Assembly (NCBI GenBank): GCA_963691655.1
Contig: OY829326.1
Coordinates: forward strand, 82,019,235-82,083,234
DNA length: 64,000 bases
Direction of reading: 5' to 3'
From: Toxonevra muliebris
Lineage: Eukaryota > Arthropoda > Insecta > Diptera > Pallopteridae
The notes under the pieces are model-generated. The model was not told where the DNA came from and made no database searches. It saw only the letters and a list, made by a program, of their open reading frames with translations. Of the stretch, positions 53,364-64,000 are shown piece by piece. Each line of letters begins with the position of its first letter. The first letter of the stretch is position 1. The position numbers and the translations under genes were made by a program.

Positions 53364-54039
53364 ATGTAGAGGTATATCATTATTAAAGACAAAATATTTT
53401 CGTTAATCACATCTATTATGCACCGAAAACAACCATAAAATGTGTGTACAAAAAGCAAAATCATGGGAAAAATATTGTGTATCAAGTTCGAGCACTGCCA
53501 AATCATCCGCAAAAATATTACTGAATATTTTGGAATATTAAATATGACTTTTTTATGTCAATTGCGCTCACAACATGTTTAAAAAAAACAAAAGCCCCAA
53601 TCACACTTGTTTTCTAAACAAAATCTGTCTTTGTCGAAAGCCAATTAATTGATGGGCTTACAAATACCAACTTTGACTACGTCGGTGCAAAACATACAGC
53701 GTTTTGTAAAACAAGCCCAATGAACTAAAGCTGTAAAAATTTAATTTATAAATAAATATTATTAACAAAAAATGTCTGTTGTTGTTTTTCTATATGCTAA
53801 ATTAACCAAATAATGGAAAACAATCAACTTTAAAAGTTGTTGATGTATAGGTCATGTGTATGACCACTTTCAATAATGCCGTCGTCGTTTTGACGAAGTA
53901 TGACCTTTACGTATAAAAAATAAGCATGTACTTCCAGAGTTAAGCACCTACAAATATAAAGCAATAAATTAGTCACAAAATTCTATATTACCTACTATTT
54001 CTTCTTCAACTGCTAATTCCGTATCTTTTACCAAGTCTA

Positions 54040-54990
54040 CTACTTACTTACTTAGTTGGTTCTCTACAACCGATGATCGGTCTTGGCCGTCTCTATAAAG
54101 CCTCGCCAGTCGCTTCTGCAATGCGCGCGCCGGCGCCAGTTAGTAAGGCCAAGTGCAGACAGGTCCCCCTGTTCCTGGTCTTTCCAACGGAGATTAGGTC
54201 TTCCCCTTCTGCGCGTTCCACCTCCGTGGCTCGAATAAAATACCCTTCTAGCCGGAGCACTTTCATCCATTCGCTCAACATGACCCAGCCAGCGAAGCCG
54301 CTGGAGTTTTATGCGCTATACTACGTCAATGTCGGCGTACAGCTCATACAGCTCATGGTTCCATCTTATACGATACACGTCGTCCACGCACACAGGACCA
54401 TAGATCTTGCGAAGTATCTTTCTCTCGAACGCTCCCAACAGCCTCTCATCGTTGGTGGTAAATGTCCATGTCTCAGCGCTATACATTAGGACGGGAAGGA
54501 TGAGTGACTTGAAGAGCGTTATTTTCGTACGTCGAGAGAGGGCCCTACTTCTCAATTGCCTACTGAGCCCGTAGTAACACCTGTAGGCAAGAGTTATTCT
54601 TCGCTTGATCTCAAGGCTGACATTATTGTTGGTGTTGATGCTGGATCCAAGATAAACGAAATCCTTGACGACTTCGAATTTGTAATTGTCAACAGTGGCA
54701 TTTTGTCCAAGACGCCGTGACTCTTTGTTTGTTGACACAAGGTATTTCGTCTTGTCCTCGTTCACCACTAGACCCATTCGACGAGACTCCCTCTCCAAGT
54801 TGGAGAATGCTGCACTGACTGCTCGCGCGTTGATGCCAATGATGTCAATATCATCAGCATATGCTAGCAGCATGACACTCTTGTAAAAGATAGTGGCCGA
54901 GATGTCGATGTTCGCAGTTCGAATTATCATGTCTACTACAGTGTTGATATTTTCGGTGTAATCGTAACTTTTTCTACCCTTTTTCATCTT
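54040..54990 (-). pseudogene. RTE-like LINE reverse transcriptase, 3' third
   Basis: The minus strand (main frame 54316-55086, then 54281-54064 in two shifted frames) shows MLLAYADDIDIIG (intact catalytic YADD), RRMGLVVNEDKTKYLVSTNK, FVYLGSSINTNNN, LILPVLMYSAETWTF, FERKILRKIYGP, then GTRRRGRPNLRWKDQ and LTNWRRRAHCRSDWR. These are typical of RTE-type LINE C-termini. The 3' end is an AAGTAAGTAAGTAG tail. The N-terminal RT and endonuclease are missing, with frameshifts near 54300. Confidence 0.85.
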
Positions 54991-57900
54991 CGAGGTACTT
55001 TCGGCTCTACCGAAGCATTTTAGGTACAATTTGGAATTTTTACACTTGTGAAAAAAAATCAGACTGTATGTGTTCTTACTGTGCAAGAAAACGCCGAGTG
55101 CAGGAGCTTCGGATTTAGGTTTACAGTACGTTTTGTTTTTGTGTACTTATGTATGTTCTTTTATAAAATAAGTAATGTGAGGTGCCCAATTTATTTTGTT
55201 TGTTGGTTTATTTTGTGAAGTTTGCTTATTTTTTATGTACATTTTACATAATTATATATGTAATATTTTCTACCAAAATAAAACAGAAAAAATTTTCATG
55301 TATTTAATTACTACTAAATTTCTGCATCCAATTATTGGATTTTTAAAACTTAACAAATTGAGAATTCATAATTTTTGATACAATTGTCGCGGTTTTAGCT
55401 ACGCTTCAGTTTTATTTCATGCAAATGAAGAAATGAATATTATTACGTCAAAATACAGAAAATATAATAAAAATTCTGGCAACGCTGCATCTAACTTAAC
55501 CGACGACATGGGCTGCGACATTGAATTTAATTATTCAGAATCTCTGGTAGATGAATTGAGCCAAAAAATAAAATCAATTCAAACTCCGTCTAATCGACAC
55601 AGTTTTAAAAAAATATGAATTCTTCACAGGGAAACTTTTTGTATTTTAACAAAATTAATAGACGTACTGAAAAACTTGACTTCATATATTGTGCCTTCCT
55701 AACTAACTGCAAACATATTAAAGTGATCACCAGGGAGAGGAAAAAAGGTAACGTAAAATTTTCTGTTTATAGTTAGCATTGACTTTGAAATTTCAAATTT
55801 CGTATTTTTCACTATGTCGCTTATGAAAAAGAAAAGGTGATTTTCGGGAATTTGTTTAAGGGAATATGGGGATCGTTTTATATTCATTTCATTAAGTGCA
55901 CTTCCAACATTATTTCCATAAATTTTTATTAAAAAATATTGAATAGTTTTCAAGATATGGGCGTTGCCATAGAGCCCGAAAAAAATTTCCCCCTCCATGG
56001 TCGCGTCGATTTTTCAAGAAGGGATTTTTTGAAACAAAATTTTAGTTTTTAATAATCTATATGAGTATAATTCTCGTAGCACGAATCGCTTTTTTTTTTA
56101 TTTTCCACAAAATGGCTTGAAAATTTTCTTATTTTCTCATGTTTTTTACTCTTTTTTTTTTGTTTCAAAATAGCTTAAAAAATAGTAAAATTCAAAAATT
56201 TGAAAATCGGCTACGCTTAACGACAGCCACTGCAAAGACGAACAAGTTGAATCAAATTAATGAACATTGGTTAATATTTGATCGAGTTATCGACGCGACC
56301 AGTTCGAAAAAAGTCGTTTCGAGAAAAACGCGTTTTAAGTTTTCAGTCCATTAAGTTTTCAGTCTACTTACTATCACTAAAATGGCTGTAACTCATTTCA
56401 AATTTGATAACTTTTGGCTAACCTACTAGTCAAGCTCTTTAAATTGATATATAATATGATAGTGTAGCACTTCTAGATCTTCTGGAATAAGATGGTAGTT
56501 ACTAGTGTTGGCTAAACATCGATACTATCGATTGCCTTGGCACTATTAGTCTATCGATAGTTTGTAAAAACAATCGTTCAAACTGTCGCTTGCTACATAG
56601 ATGAAACTTCTGGTACTTTATATTAATAATAAACCAACTATTTTATCACGTGATGGTAACTCTTAAACAATTTTTCTTCTCTTTTTTTCTGTGCACTTTA
56701 AAATAACATGTAACGACAGCTTAAGAACTATTGAGTTTGGAATGAAAATATGAATTGTCAATAGAATCCGATGTTTGATTAAAAATAATTGCAACCAAGT
56801 ATCTTTCCGCTCTTCCATCTAGTGTTGCAAGTGAGCAACTCTTTAGTTCTGCAGGCAAGCATAATGAAGATAGGAGATGCCAAATACTTGGTACAAATGC
56901 TGACAAATTATTATTTTTGCACTATAATATAAAGTTATATAACTTTGATTATTAACAGTAATAATTTTAGTTTTTGTGCTCAATGAATTATGGCTTTATA
57001 AGTGGCTCTGAATTTTTTTGATTGATTTAAAATGTGATACTATTACAAAAATAAAAAAAAAATATTTTAATTAAAATAATATACAAAAATATTTATTTCA
57101 AATTAGACCAAATTTATCATTTAAAAAGGAAAAAATATTGTTTAGTTTTTACCTGAGGAAAACTCAGATTCTATTCGAATGTTCGGTTCATCTTCGGCAG
57201 AAAAATTGATGTTCGGTCGAACTCTATGTTGTATACACTGACTTCAGTAAGGCTTTTGACTCATAAATTATGATGAAAAGTGAACATTAAATACGATATT
57301 AAAACGAAGTGCATACAACTAACTAAAAATTCCTAAAATATTTACAGCACTTAATAAAATATTGCTATTTTCAAACAACTTAATTAAAAAGTACCATAAA
57401 AACAGTGGAAGTACCAATTACCTCAGTTAACTCTCCATTAAAATAAATCCAAATAGCTTTAGTCTTCAACCAAAATTCCAAATTAATTATGTAGAATCAC
57501 TTAAAGGTAACGAACGCATCAGCCAGCATTTTCATCTCATTTCGATGCTGTGTCTCTATATCTCATCTCACCTCCTCTTCAATCGCCTTCCATAGCATCT
57601 ACATTCTGCTTCGCCTTCGTTCGTTTGATTGCCAATTAAATTCTCGTTAATTAAAAATTATGCTCACTCCTCCAAAAGATAATAAGTTTCCAATATTAAC
57701 CCATACTGAAAGGAGATACAGTGCGGCAGCAATAACATTTGCACTGCGCAACCATCCATCCGTTCACCGCATAAAGCGCATGGACCATAGAGCTGTAAAG
57801 CTACGTAACACACGGGACGAAAAGTGGTTTTGTTGTCGCGGCGGTGGAAATTAAGATTGGTAACAATGCTCCTAACTACGTACATACATAGATATAAAAA

Positions 57901-60139
57901 AATGTATGTAGGTATATTAGGGTGGCCCTTAGCTATAGGAAATTTTTCAAAAGTAAAAATGTTGCTACTCCCTTTCACTAATCTGGTTCCAATCAAAAAA
58001 AAAAAGCCGGGCTGGGCAAAACTTCAGCTCCATTGGACAATTACTAGGTGGCCCTCAAACGCCTTGAAGTTGAAACATAGTATACACAACTAATAACTAA
58101 GTTCAAAAGCGGTATAGTCTTCCCTATCTTAATCATTTTCTTGTTTCTTTTTATGTTTAAGTGAATCAAAAGAATACAAATAAATCTACTTCTATGTTAG
58201 TACTCATTAAACCAAAAAAAACCGAAAAGACTCTTTTGACACATACAGTGGGTTGTCAAATTATTAGACTGATGGAACCTTTTGCTGATTCTATACCTTC
58301 CACGCATCGGGGCACACCCTCAATACTTTTTTTTTGCTATGGATTTGGGTTGGGTTGTCAATTTTCCAAATAGTGGTGAAATCTTAAGATATCCATGACA
58401 TCCATAAAATCAGAAAAAAATTTTGCAAATTTGCATTGATTTAAATTTCGTTTGAATTATTGGGAACTGTAGTACGAAAGAGTTCTTCTATATGCAAATG
58501 CATACACAATTTTTCCCAAACTTTTTTAATTGATGTAAAAAATAGAATTCATAAAGATGGTGAATCCTAAGTGTTACAATATTTACTGTTTAATTTACTT
58601 AAAAAAAAAGAAAAGAAAATGTATGCGGTTGCATTATATATGTAATATCCCAACGGGGAAAAAAGCACTCCAAAAGGCCTTTCGGAGTGTTGGCAAGTCA
58701 GCTGTAGGTGCTTCCTCTCCGTATGATACACCATTACATTTTTAACATTGCATGTCATTGCAAAAAAGCATTCCCTTTTACGCTCCTTATGTAGTGCTTC
58801 GAAAGACCTCTCCTTTGCGTCAGGAGTTCGTTCGCGTTTGTCTACTACCTTGCTCTACTTTTCTTCTTCTTCTTTTCGAAATGCTTCAAAAGACCTCCCA
58901 CGAAATCTTTGCGTCAGCAGTTTTGTTATTTTAAATTACGATGATCTTGTCGTCGTTTCAATCGGAAACGACTACTTTTCGACAGTAAGTGCTCGTTAGC
59001 AAAACAAAAACAACAAGTGCTGACCTTATACTCCTCAGGCGAGCTGCTGACAATCGGCCCGGTGGGATGTGACAGCCATATCAAAATTGTTTATTTGTGT
59101 TGGTATATGTGCATATTTGTGAACTAAACAAACAAACAATTGTCAAATCGATCCAGGGGCGAAATGAGACTGGAAGAATATGGTCCGAAACAAATTGAAC
59201 TATTTTTATATACATAAATATCTGGTGCCTTCTATTTGTAAATAGTCCTCAGAGGTGAAGAGCGCTGAGCAAATAAAAATATTCCTTTACATTTTTTTTC
59301 GGTTAATTCACAAATTGCTGCCCATTTTTGTCGCATTTCGGTAATCTTTGGCAACCTGTTTAATTATTTTTTATCACAGTGATAAACATACTTCCGCATG
59401 CAAAATAAATTTATTAACCTAATTTTTGTTTTGCACAAGAAACAGCTATCTACGAACCATTTTCTCTTTTAATTTATTAAATTTAATAATTTATTATCCG
59501 CCTTGAGGCGGTTTAACTTTAAGCGCTTATTTATCACTTATGCAGTACACAAACATCCACAATTTTTATTGAATATTCTATAATAATGTTGAATCTTACC
59601 AGAATTTTTTTATTACTCATTTTTCACTTTAATTTAAACAAAAATTAACTGCAAAAAAAAAACACTTTTGAACCAAATAATTTTCATGGGCACAATGCCT
59701 GACTCTTCAATTTAAAATAACCACAACTTTTGAACTGCTGTTGCTAGAACAAAGCACACGGTGCGCCTGAACTGGATTTAAATCAAAGGTTCTTGCACTT
59801 GAAACTTTCTTCTTGATTTTGAATCATTAGTGTTCCTTGATCATAAAAATGTAAAAACTAAAAAAAAACCCGGGGAGGGCTTTTTGAGAAAAGTGACTTT
59901 GAATGTTTCTGTATTCGAAATGTATAGAGGTTCTCTAGAAGACGATAGTGATTTGTCAAAATATGGAATAAATGACTTATATAATACTGATATGTATGTT
60001 ACATTGTCAATTAACTAGTTGAAAGAGCAGTAATGCCAAAATTCATTTCTATCGAAATTACTCCATTGATCCTCAGTGAAACGCTACCAACTAACAGAAG
60101 AAAGCAAATATTTTGGTTGGAATCATGTCGCACAGTAGT
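54991..60139. other. Long intergenic stretch, few recognisable features
   Basis: CAGTGGGTTGTCAAATTATT after TA at 58244 looks like a Tc1 terminus, but no partner end was found. CATCGATACTATCGATTG at 56518 and TTCGAAAGACCTC-type short duplications (58800, 58880) are noted. No gene is supported. Confidence 0.3.
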
Positions 60140-60420
60140 GCGTATCCATGCACTCGGTGTTATGTAAAGAAAGGTGGGCTTCACGTCTGTGGCCAACTAA
60201 GATCCACTTTGAGAATTGGCGTACTGCAGGAGCCTCAAAAGAGCATGCAAAAGATTATTTTAATTACAACCATCCCCCGCTAATTACAACTGCTGAAGGA
60301 CAAATCACTCCTGGAAATCGTCCCACCACCAGAATTGCATCTAATGCTTGGTGTAGTTAATAAAGTTTTACACATATGTTGAAAGAGTTTGAGACTAAAT
60401 CTCTGGCCTGGCGGTCCCAC
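60140..60420 (+). pseudogene. Later fragment of the PPPELHLMLG repetitive ORF
   Basis: Frame one gives LWPTKIHFENWRTAGASKEH and AKDYFNYNHPPLI. After a frameshift it reads SLLEIVPPPELHLMLGVVNK. I recall EHAK, PPLI and PPPELHLMLG blocks in this order in the same uncharacterised arthropod repeat family as 50796-51260. The frame is broken, function unknown. Confidence 0.45.
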
Positions 60421-60617
60421 CTTCAAGGGAAATTCATGTAAAAAACTGCTGGAAAACACATAGGGACATTCTACGTAGCAAGGAAAATCTAGACTTGATG
60501 AAATTCATGAAAGTTTTTGATGGCTTCAAGAAAGTTTTACAGTAGGGTTGACCATAAAACCGTTTACCAAATTTTTCCGTCATTTCGGATTTTTGATATA
60601 TGAAAATATGATGATAT
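60421..60617. other. Short intergenic, nothing recognised
   Basis: May hold the decayed continuation of the ORF fragment before it. Confidence 0.25.
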
Positions 60618-61950
60618 GAAAAAAAATGGATGTGTGCAAGGCACGCAAGATATTTGATGTGTAAACAGTTAAGCTAACTGAATGTCACATACATAAGCTC
60701 ACATATGTATAGCCATTTATAGGGATTTGATGTATAATCTATATGCTTAGGTAAATAATTCAAATTAAAAGAATTCTTTTATAAACTTCAAAATTTATTA
60801 GATATCATTATCCTTTATATACATTTATGTAATAGCCCAATTTACTATAAATTGCAAATGGCCTTGCATCAATGCAAATGCAAATTTTTGTTCCATATCG
60901 TACGTATTTGTTGTTGTGATAACAGAAATATTTTGCATTTGCACCAAATCGTGAATAGGGCTGATATGTTGTAGTTGAATCATTTTCCTTTTACTCAATG
61001 CATCGGGCACGATATGCTCGCATATACGCAACTGCAATTGCATCTTTTTTTCCGCGCTTTAAGTTTTTCTTCCTGTCGATTTGAAATTTTATTAGATTTT
61101 AAAATTTTACATAACGTTGTATAGGTATATGAATTTGTACACACATACGCCAAATCAATTCTCAGGCGACGATAATTGCTTTCCGCATTTAACCTTAGAA
61201 AAGCAACAGGAGTGACCAGTCACCCCACTACTTTTTAAAAGCACCGCAAAGAGATTTTAGATTTGCCTTAACTGCATTTAATAAAAATAAGAAACAATGT
61301 ATTTTCTTTAAAGTAAATAAGTGATTTTATAATAAATAAGTTTGATTTTTTCTGTTTAACATTTTTGCTATTTACATAGATAAAAAAAGTGTTGCCTTTC
61401 TAATGTTAATGTACAAAGCAAAATTTTTATAATGCCGTGATTTGCTATCTTTATCACTATCTTTTTTTTCACATTTATTGAAACCTAGATTCCTTATTAC
61501 TTATCATTTTGTATTGTTTTTATATTTTAAAAAATATTTAATTTTAATCCAATCTAACTAACCGAATGCAAAACCTATCAAACGGCTATGTTTGCTACGG
61601 CTACGGCTGTGTTGTCACTGCTTGTATAGTATAGTCGATCTCCATACGTTTAACACCAACAAATAATTCTGCCACGAATAAATATACACACACATTTTGT
61701 TTTCGTATGCACATATATGTGTGAGTAAATAGATCGAAACATAAACAAACAAACTCCTCTCGTATTTCAATTTCTCCCTCTCTTCTTCTCTTTGTTGTTT
61801 AGAGTAGCTCAGTCATGCCGCGTAGTAGTGCGAGCGAGAAGGGAACTGGACGTTACAGTTATCTTACATCTTACGATACAGTTATTTTTACATTTTACAC
61901 ATTTGAAATTTTGCCCATACCGTGAGCTAAAATGTTTACACATCAAAAAA
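60618..61950. repeat. 1.3-kb repeat, copy B (inverse of copy A)
   Basis: Reverse complement of 44706-46009, with GATGTGTAAAC at 60652 and its inverse at about 61933. It contains the nested TTAA MITE at 61189-61409 but only one of the two 25-base arms that form the hairpin in copy A. Confidence 0.78.
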
Positions 61951-62228
61951 AATTTTTTTCCACATTTACCATCTTTAAGGGAGTCAAAAACATATATATT
62001 CAACCCATAAACTTAATTTTTTATAAATCCCGTGTATTTTATTTTATCTGCAAATTTGTATTTAATTTGGAAGAATAACTACTGATTTATGGTCAATAAC
62101 ATTCAGACATTATTTATCTGAATGCTCTCGAAATTCGAACAATTTCCAGCAGAAAAAACTGCTCAAATTCAAAGACCCCAGTTTTAATAGGTTGACTTTA
62201 TTTTTATTTATCCGATGAGTAAGTTTTT

Positions 62229-63842
62229 ATATGGGTAAATCCAATGTTACTTGCGTTTCACCATTCGGTGTAAAATTATTTTTTTTCACCAATAATCATC
62301 CACTATTTTAAAAAACGGGTGACACAGTCGTATGTGTCTTATGCTCTTGTACATGAATCAGCATAAACATATTTTCAACTTTTAATGTGCTCTGAGGAAA
62401 TAACTCATATTAGTCCCGTTACTTACGTTTCCGCACAAAACAACTATTTTGAGTACTCGATTTAGATATGTGAAATTCTGAGAATTAGTTAATAAAAATT
62501 AAAGAAGAAAATTTTTTCCAAATAGATTTATTTATCGACAGTAGAAGTTCCTAAAAAATTTGACTGTTCTGCTTGAATTAGAATATTATTTTAATACATA
62601 TTTGATTTGCCTAGCGTTACTTACGTTTCAAGTTGTGTATCACTGGTCTACAAATGAAAATTTTTAGGAATGAGCTAGATAAAAGGGAGTCACTGAGTTC
62701 GAATCCGTGGTCTAATACACTGTACTACATCGGGATTTTTTTTTATGGAGCACACAACCTTGAAATAATCTAACATTTAAAAAAGTGAAATACGTTTGTT
62801 TAACGAAGGAAATTTAGATTTTTAAAACCATTTTTGATTATTTATTTGTTTGTTTTAAGTTCTTAGCGTAGCACAGTGTATGTCGAATTCAGCGACCACC
62901 TTTTGGCTCAAGTACACTTGACTTGCCCTACTAATTTTATTTGCGTAGTATTTAGGGATTATTAAATGAAGGTTTGAATTAAACAATAAAATGCAATTAT
63001 TTAGTATATTTTATCAAAAAAAAAAAATAGTTTAATTCGTTGCAAAGTAAAGTAAAGCAGCTTGTGTTTTGATAGAGCAATAATTATTTGAAAGAAATAG
63101 TGAAAGTAATAAATGCTATGTGGTAAATAATCAAATCTTTAAATATATTGCTAAAAAATAAAGTTTTAATTCATTCTTGAGCAAAGAAGTTATAATTTTT
63201 TAAAAGAATTTAGATTAATGAAGACTATTTTTCTCCCGATATACCTTATCGCATTCTATATTTAACTTTATTTTATTTATACAAAAAAAAAAAAAAAAAA
63301 AATTATGTTACTTACGTTTCTTTTTTAAATTAGAATTTTTTCTACAAATACTAGAATTTTTGAATCCAAAATGGAGTAGATCAATAAAACTTTAATCTTT
63401 AAAAGAAAATCCAAGATGTGGTTTTATTTGATAAACTACTTTTGGAGTTAAACAACTTTTTGCATATTTTGCGTTACTTACGTTTCACACTTAAAAAAAT
63501 TTTAAATTTATTTTTTGCACCGAAACCAAATATTTAACACACTAAAATTTATGCACCCTTTGAATCTTTTTTCCGCTTTTTTTTACTAGTAAACTGCGCT
63601 AGCTAGTAGCTACACAAATTAAATTGTCTCCCCGCTTTGAAATTGGCAGAATTCTCAAACAATTCTATGATTCCAAACTTTGTTTACAAAATCAAATAAA
63701 ATTATGGAGTATCCTTGATTTTATTTTTTAAAATCGAATTTATTCATTAAATATGATTTATTGTTTTTCAAGATAACATATTTTTAACCTTTTATTTTGA
63801 TATTTTTACTTTTGGTTTCACTTTTCTGGGATTTACCCATAT
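62229..63842. mobile_element. Candidate 1.6-kb element with five GTTACTTACGTTTC repeats
   Basis: ATATGGGTAAATCC (62229-62242) and GGATTTACCCATAT (63829-63842) are perfect 14-bp inverted repeats. Between them GTTACTTACGTTTC occurs at 62418, 62616, 63307 and 63473, plus one with a mismatch at 62246, all in the same direction. No coding region or clear target duplication is seen. The transposon reading is an inference. Confidence 0.45.
62680..62740 (+). other. tRNA B-box-like patch
   Basis: GAGTTCGAATCC matches a pol III B-box, but no A-box is found upstream. Probably a scrap of a tRNA-derived SINE. Confidence 0.25.
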
Positions 63843-64000
63843 GCAAATTTTAGCGCTACTAAACCAAAGCCAATATTGTTCATTTTTATTTACAATATTT
63901 TTTATTAAAAACTTTATTAACTTATTTCACAAAGTGTTGATAGGGAGCAACCAAATGTTACTGTTTTAATAACTATGAATTCCTAATAAAATAGTAGCAA

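Larger units (their letters stand above)
52242..53943. mobile_element. 1.7-kb piggyBac-type element interrupted by a hAT element
   Basis: TTAACCCTGGAAGGACATGC at the left and the inverse of GCATGTACTTCCAGAGTTAA at the right are TTAA-bounded inverted repeats. CGTCGTCGAAACGACGAAGC (52427) and GTCGTCGTTTTGACGAAG (53881) are subterminal repeats. Only scraps of coding remain. A hAT element occupies 52685-53363, leaving about 1 kb of the host element. Confidence 0.85.

Noticed and set aside
55433..55618. 61-codon frame (MNIITSKYRKYNKN)
   Set aside because: No recognisable domain, no splice or polyadenylation context, AT-rich composition.
58244..58270. Tc1 terminus CAGTGGGTTGTCAAATTATT
   Set aside because: No matching right end or transposase nearby, so not called as an element.
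1..64000. CRISPR array, operon, riboswitch or prophage
   Set aside because: The DNA is eukaryotic. No spaced direct repeats of that type, no ribosome binding sites and no clustered prokaryotic frames.

Overview
The window is AT-rich eukaryotic DNA that reads as a higher fly (Brachycera, Schizophora). The reasons are short Drosophila-like splice signals (GTAAGT donors, TTTNAG acceptors) and the mix of mobile elements: Tc1/mariner, hAT, piggyBac-type, Jockey/CR1-like and RTE-like LINEs. The genus cannot be fixed from sequence alone. Prokaryotic gene logic does not apply; most open frames are chance or transposon remnants.

1-27.5 kb holds a tandem cluster on the + strand of three related multi-exon genes. 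Genes 1 and 2 (visible coding exons 516-11417 and 12716-22513) encode a degenerate RNA-recognition-motif fold, an F-box and a leucine-rich-repeat tail. This matches the layout annotated elsewhere as 'putative RNA-binding protein EEED8.10'. Gene 3 (23108-27437) has the F-box and LRR but no RRM exons. A broken copy of gene 3's first exon lies just behind gene 1 (11466-11683), so the array appears to come from duplication of a two-gene unit (RRM-F-box-LRR gene plus F-box-LRR gene). The F-box exons of genes 1 and 2 are about 97% identical, while their RRM and LRR exons are only about three-quarters identical. That mosaic suggests gene conversion. The large introns are filled with transposons, several of them datable by filled/empty-site comparison between the two units.

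27.5-64 kb is mostly a graveyard of mobile elements, with one small likely gene fragment on the minus strand (49428-49711). It contains Tc1, mariner, Jockey and RTE fragments; a hAT element with a perfect 8-bp target duplication (38353-39409); a hAT element nested in a piggyBac-type element (52242-53943); a TTAA-flanked MITE (47121-47837); three copies of a 350-bp TA-flanked MITE; a large foldback element (35115-37675); an inverted pair of 1.3-kb repeats (44.7 and 60.6 kb); and a 1.6-kb element carrying five copies of GTTACTTACGTTTC.

If the three F-box/LRR proteins are functional, they would be substrate receptors of SCF (Skp1-Cullin-F-box) ubiquitin ligases, with the RRM half possibly adding RNA or protein contacts. 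That role is inferred from the domains, not shown here.
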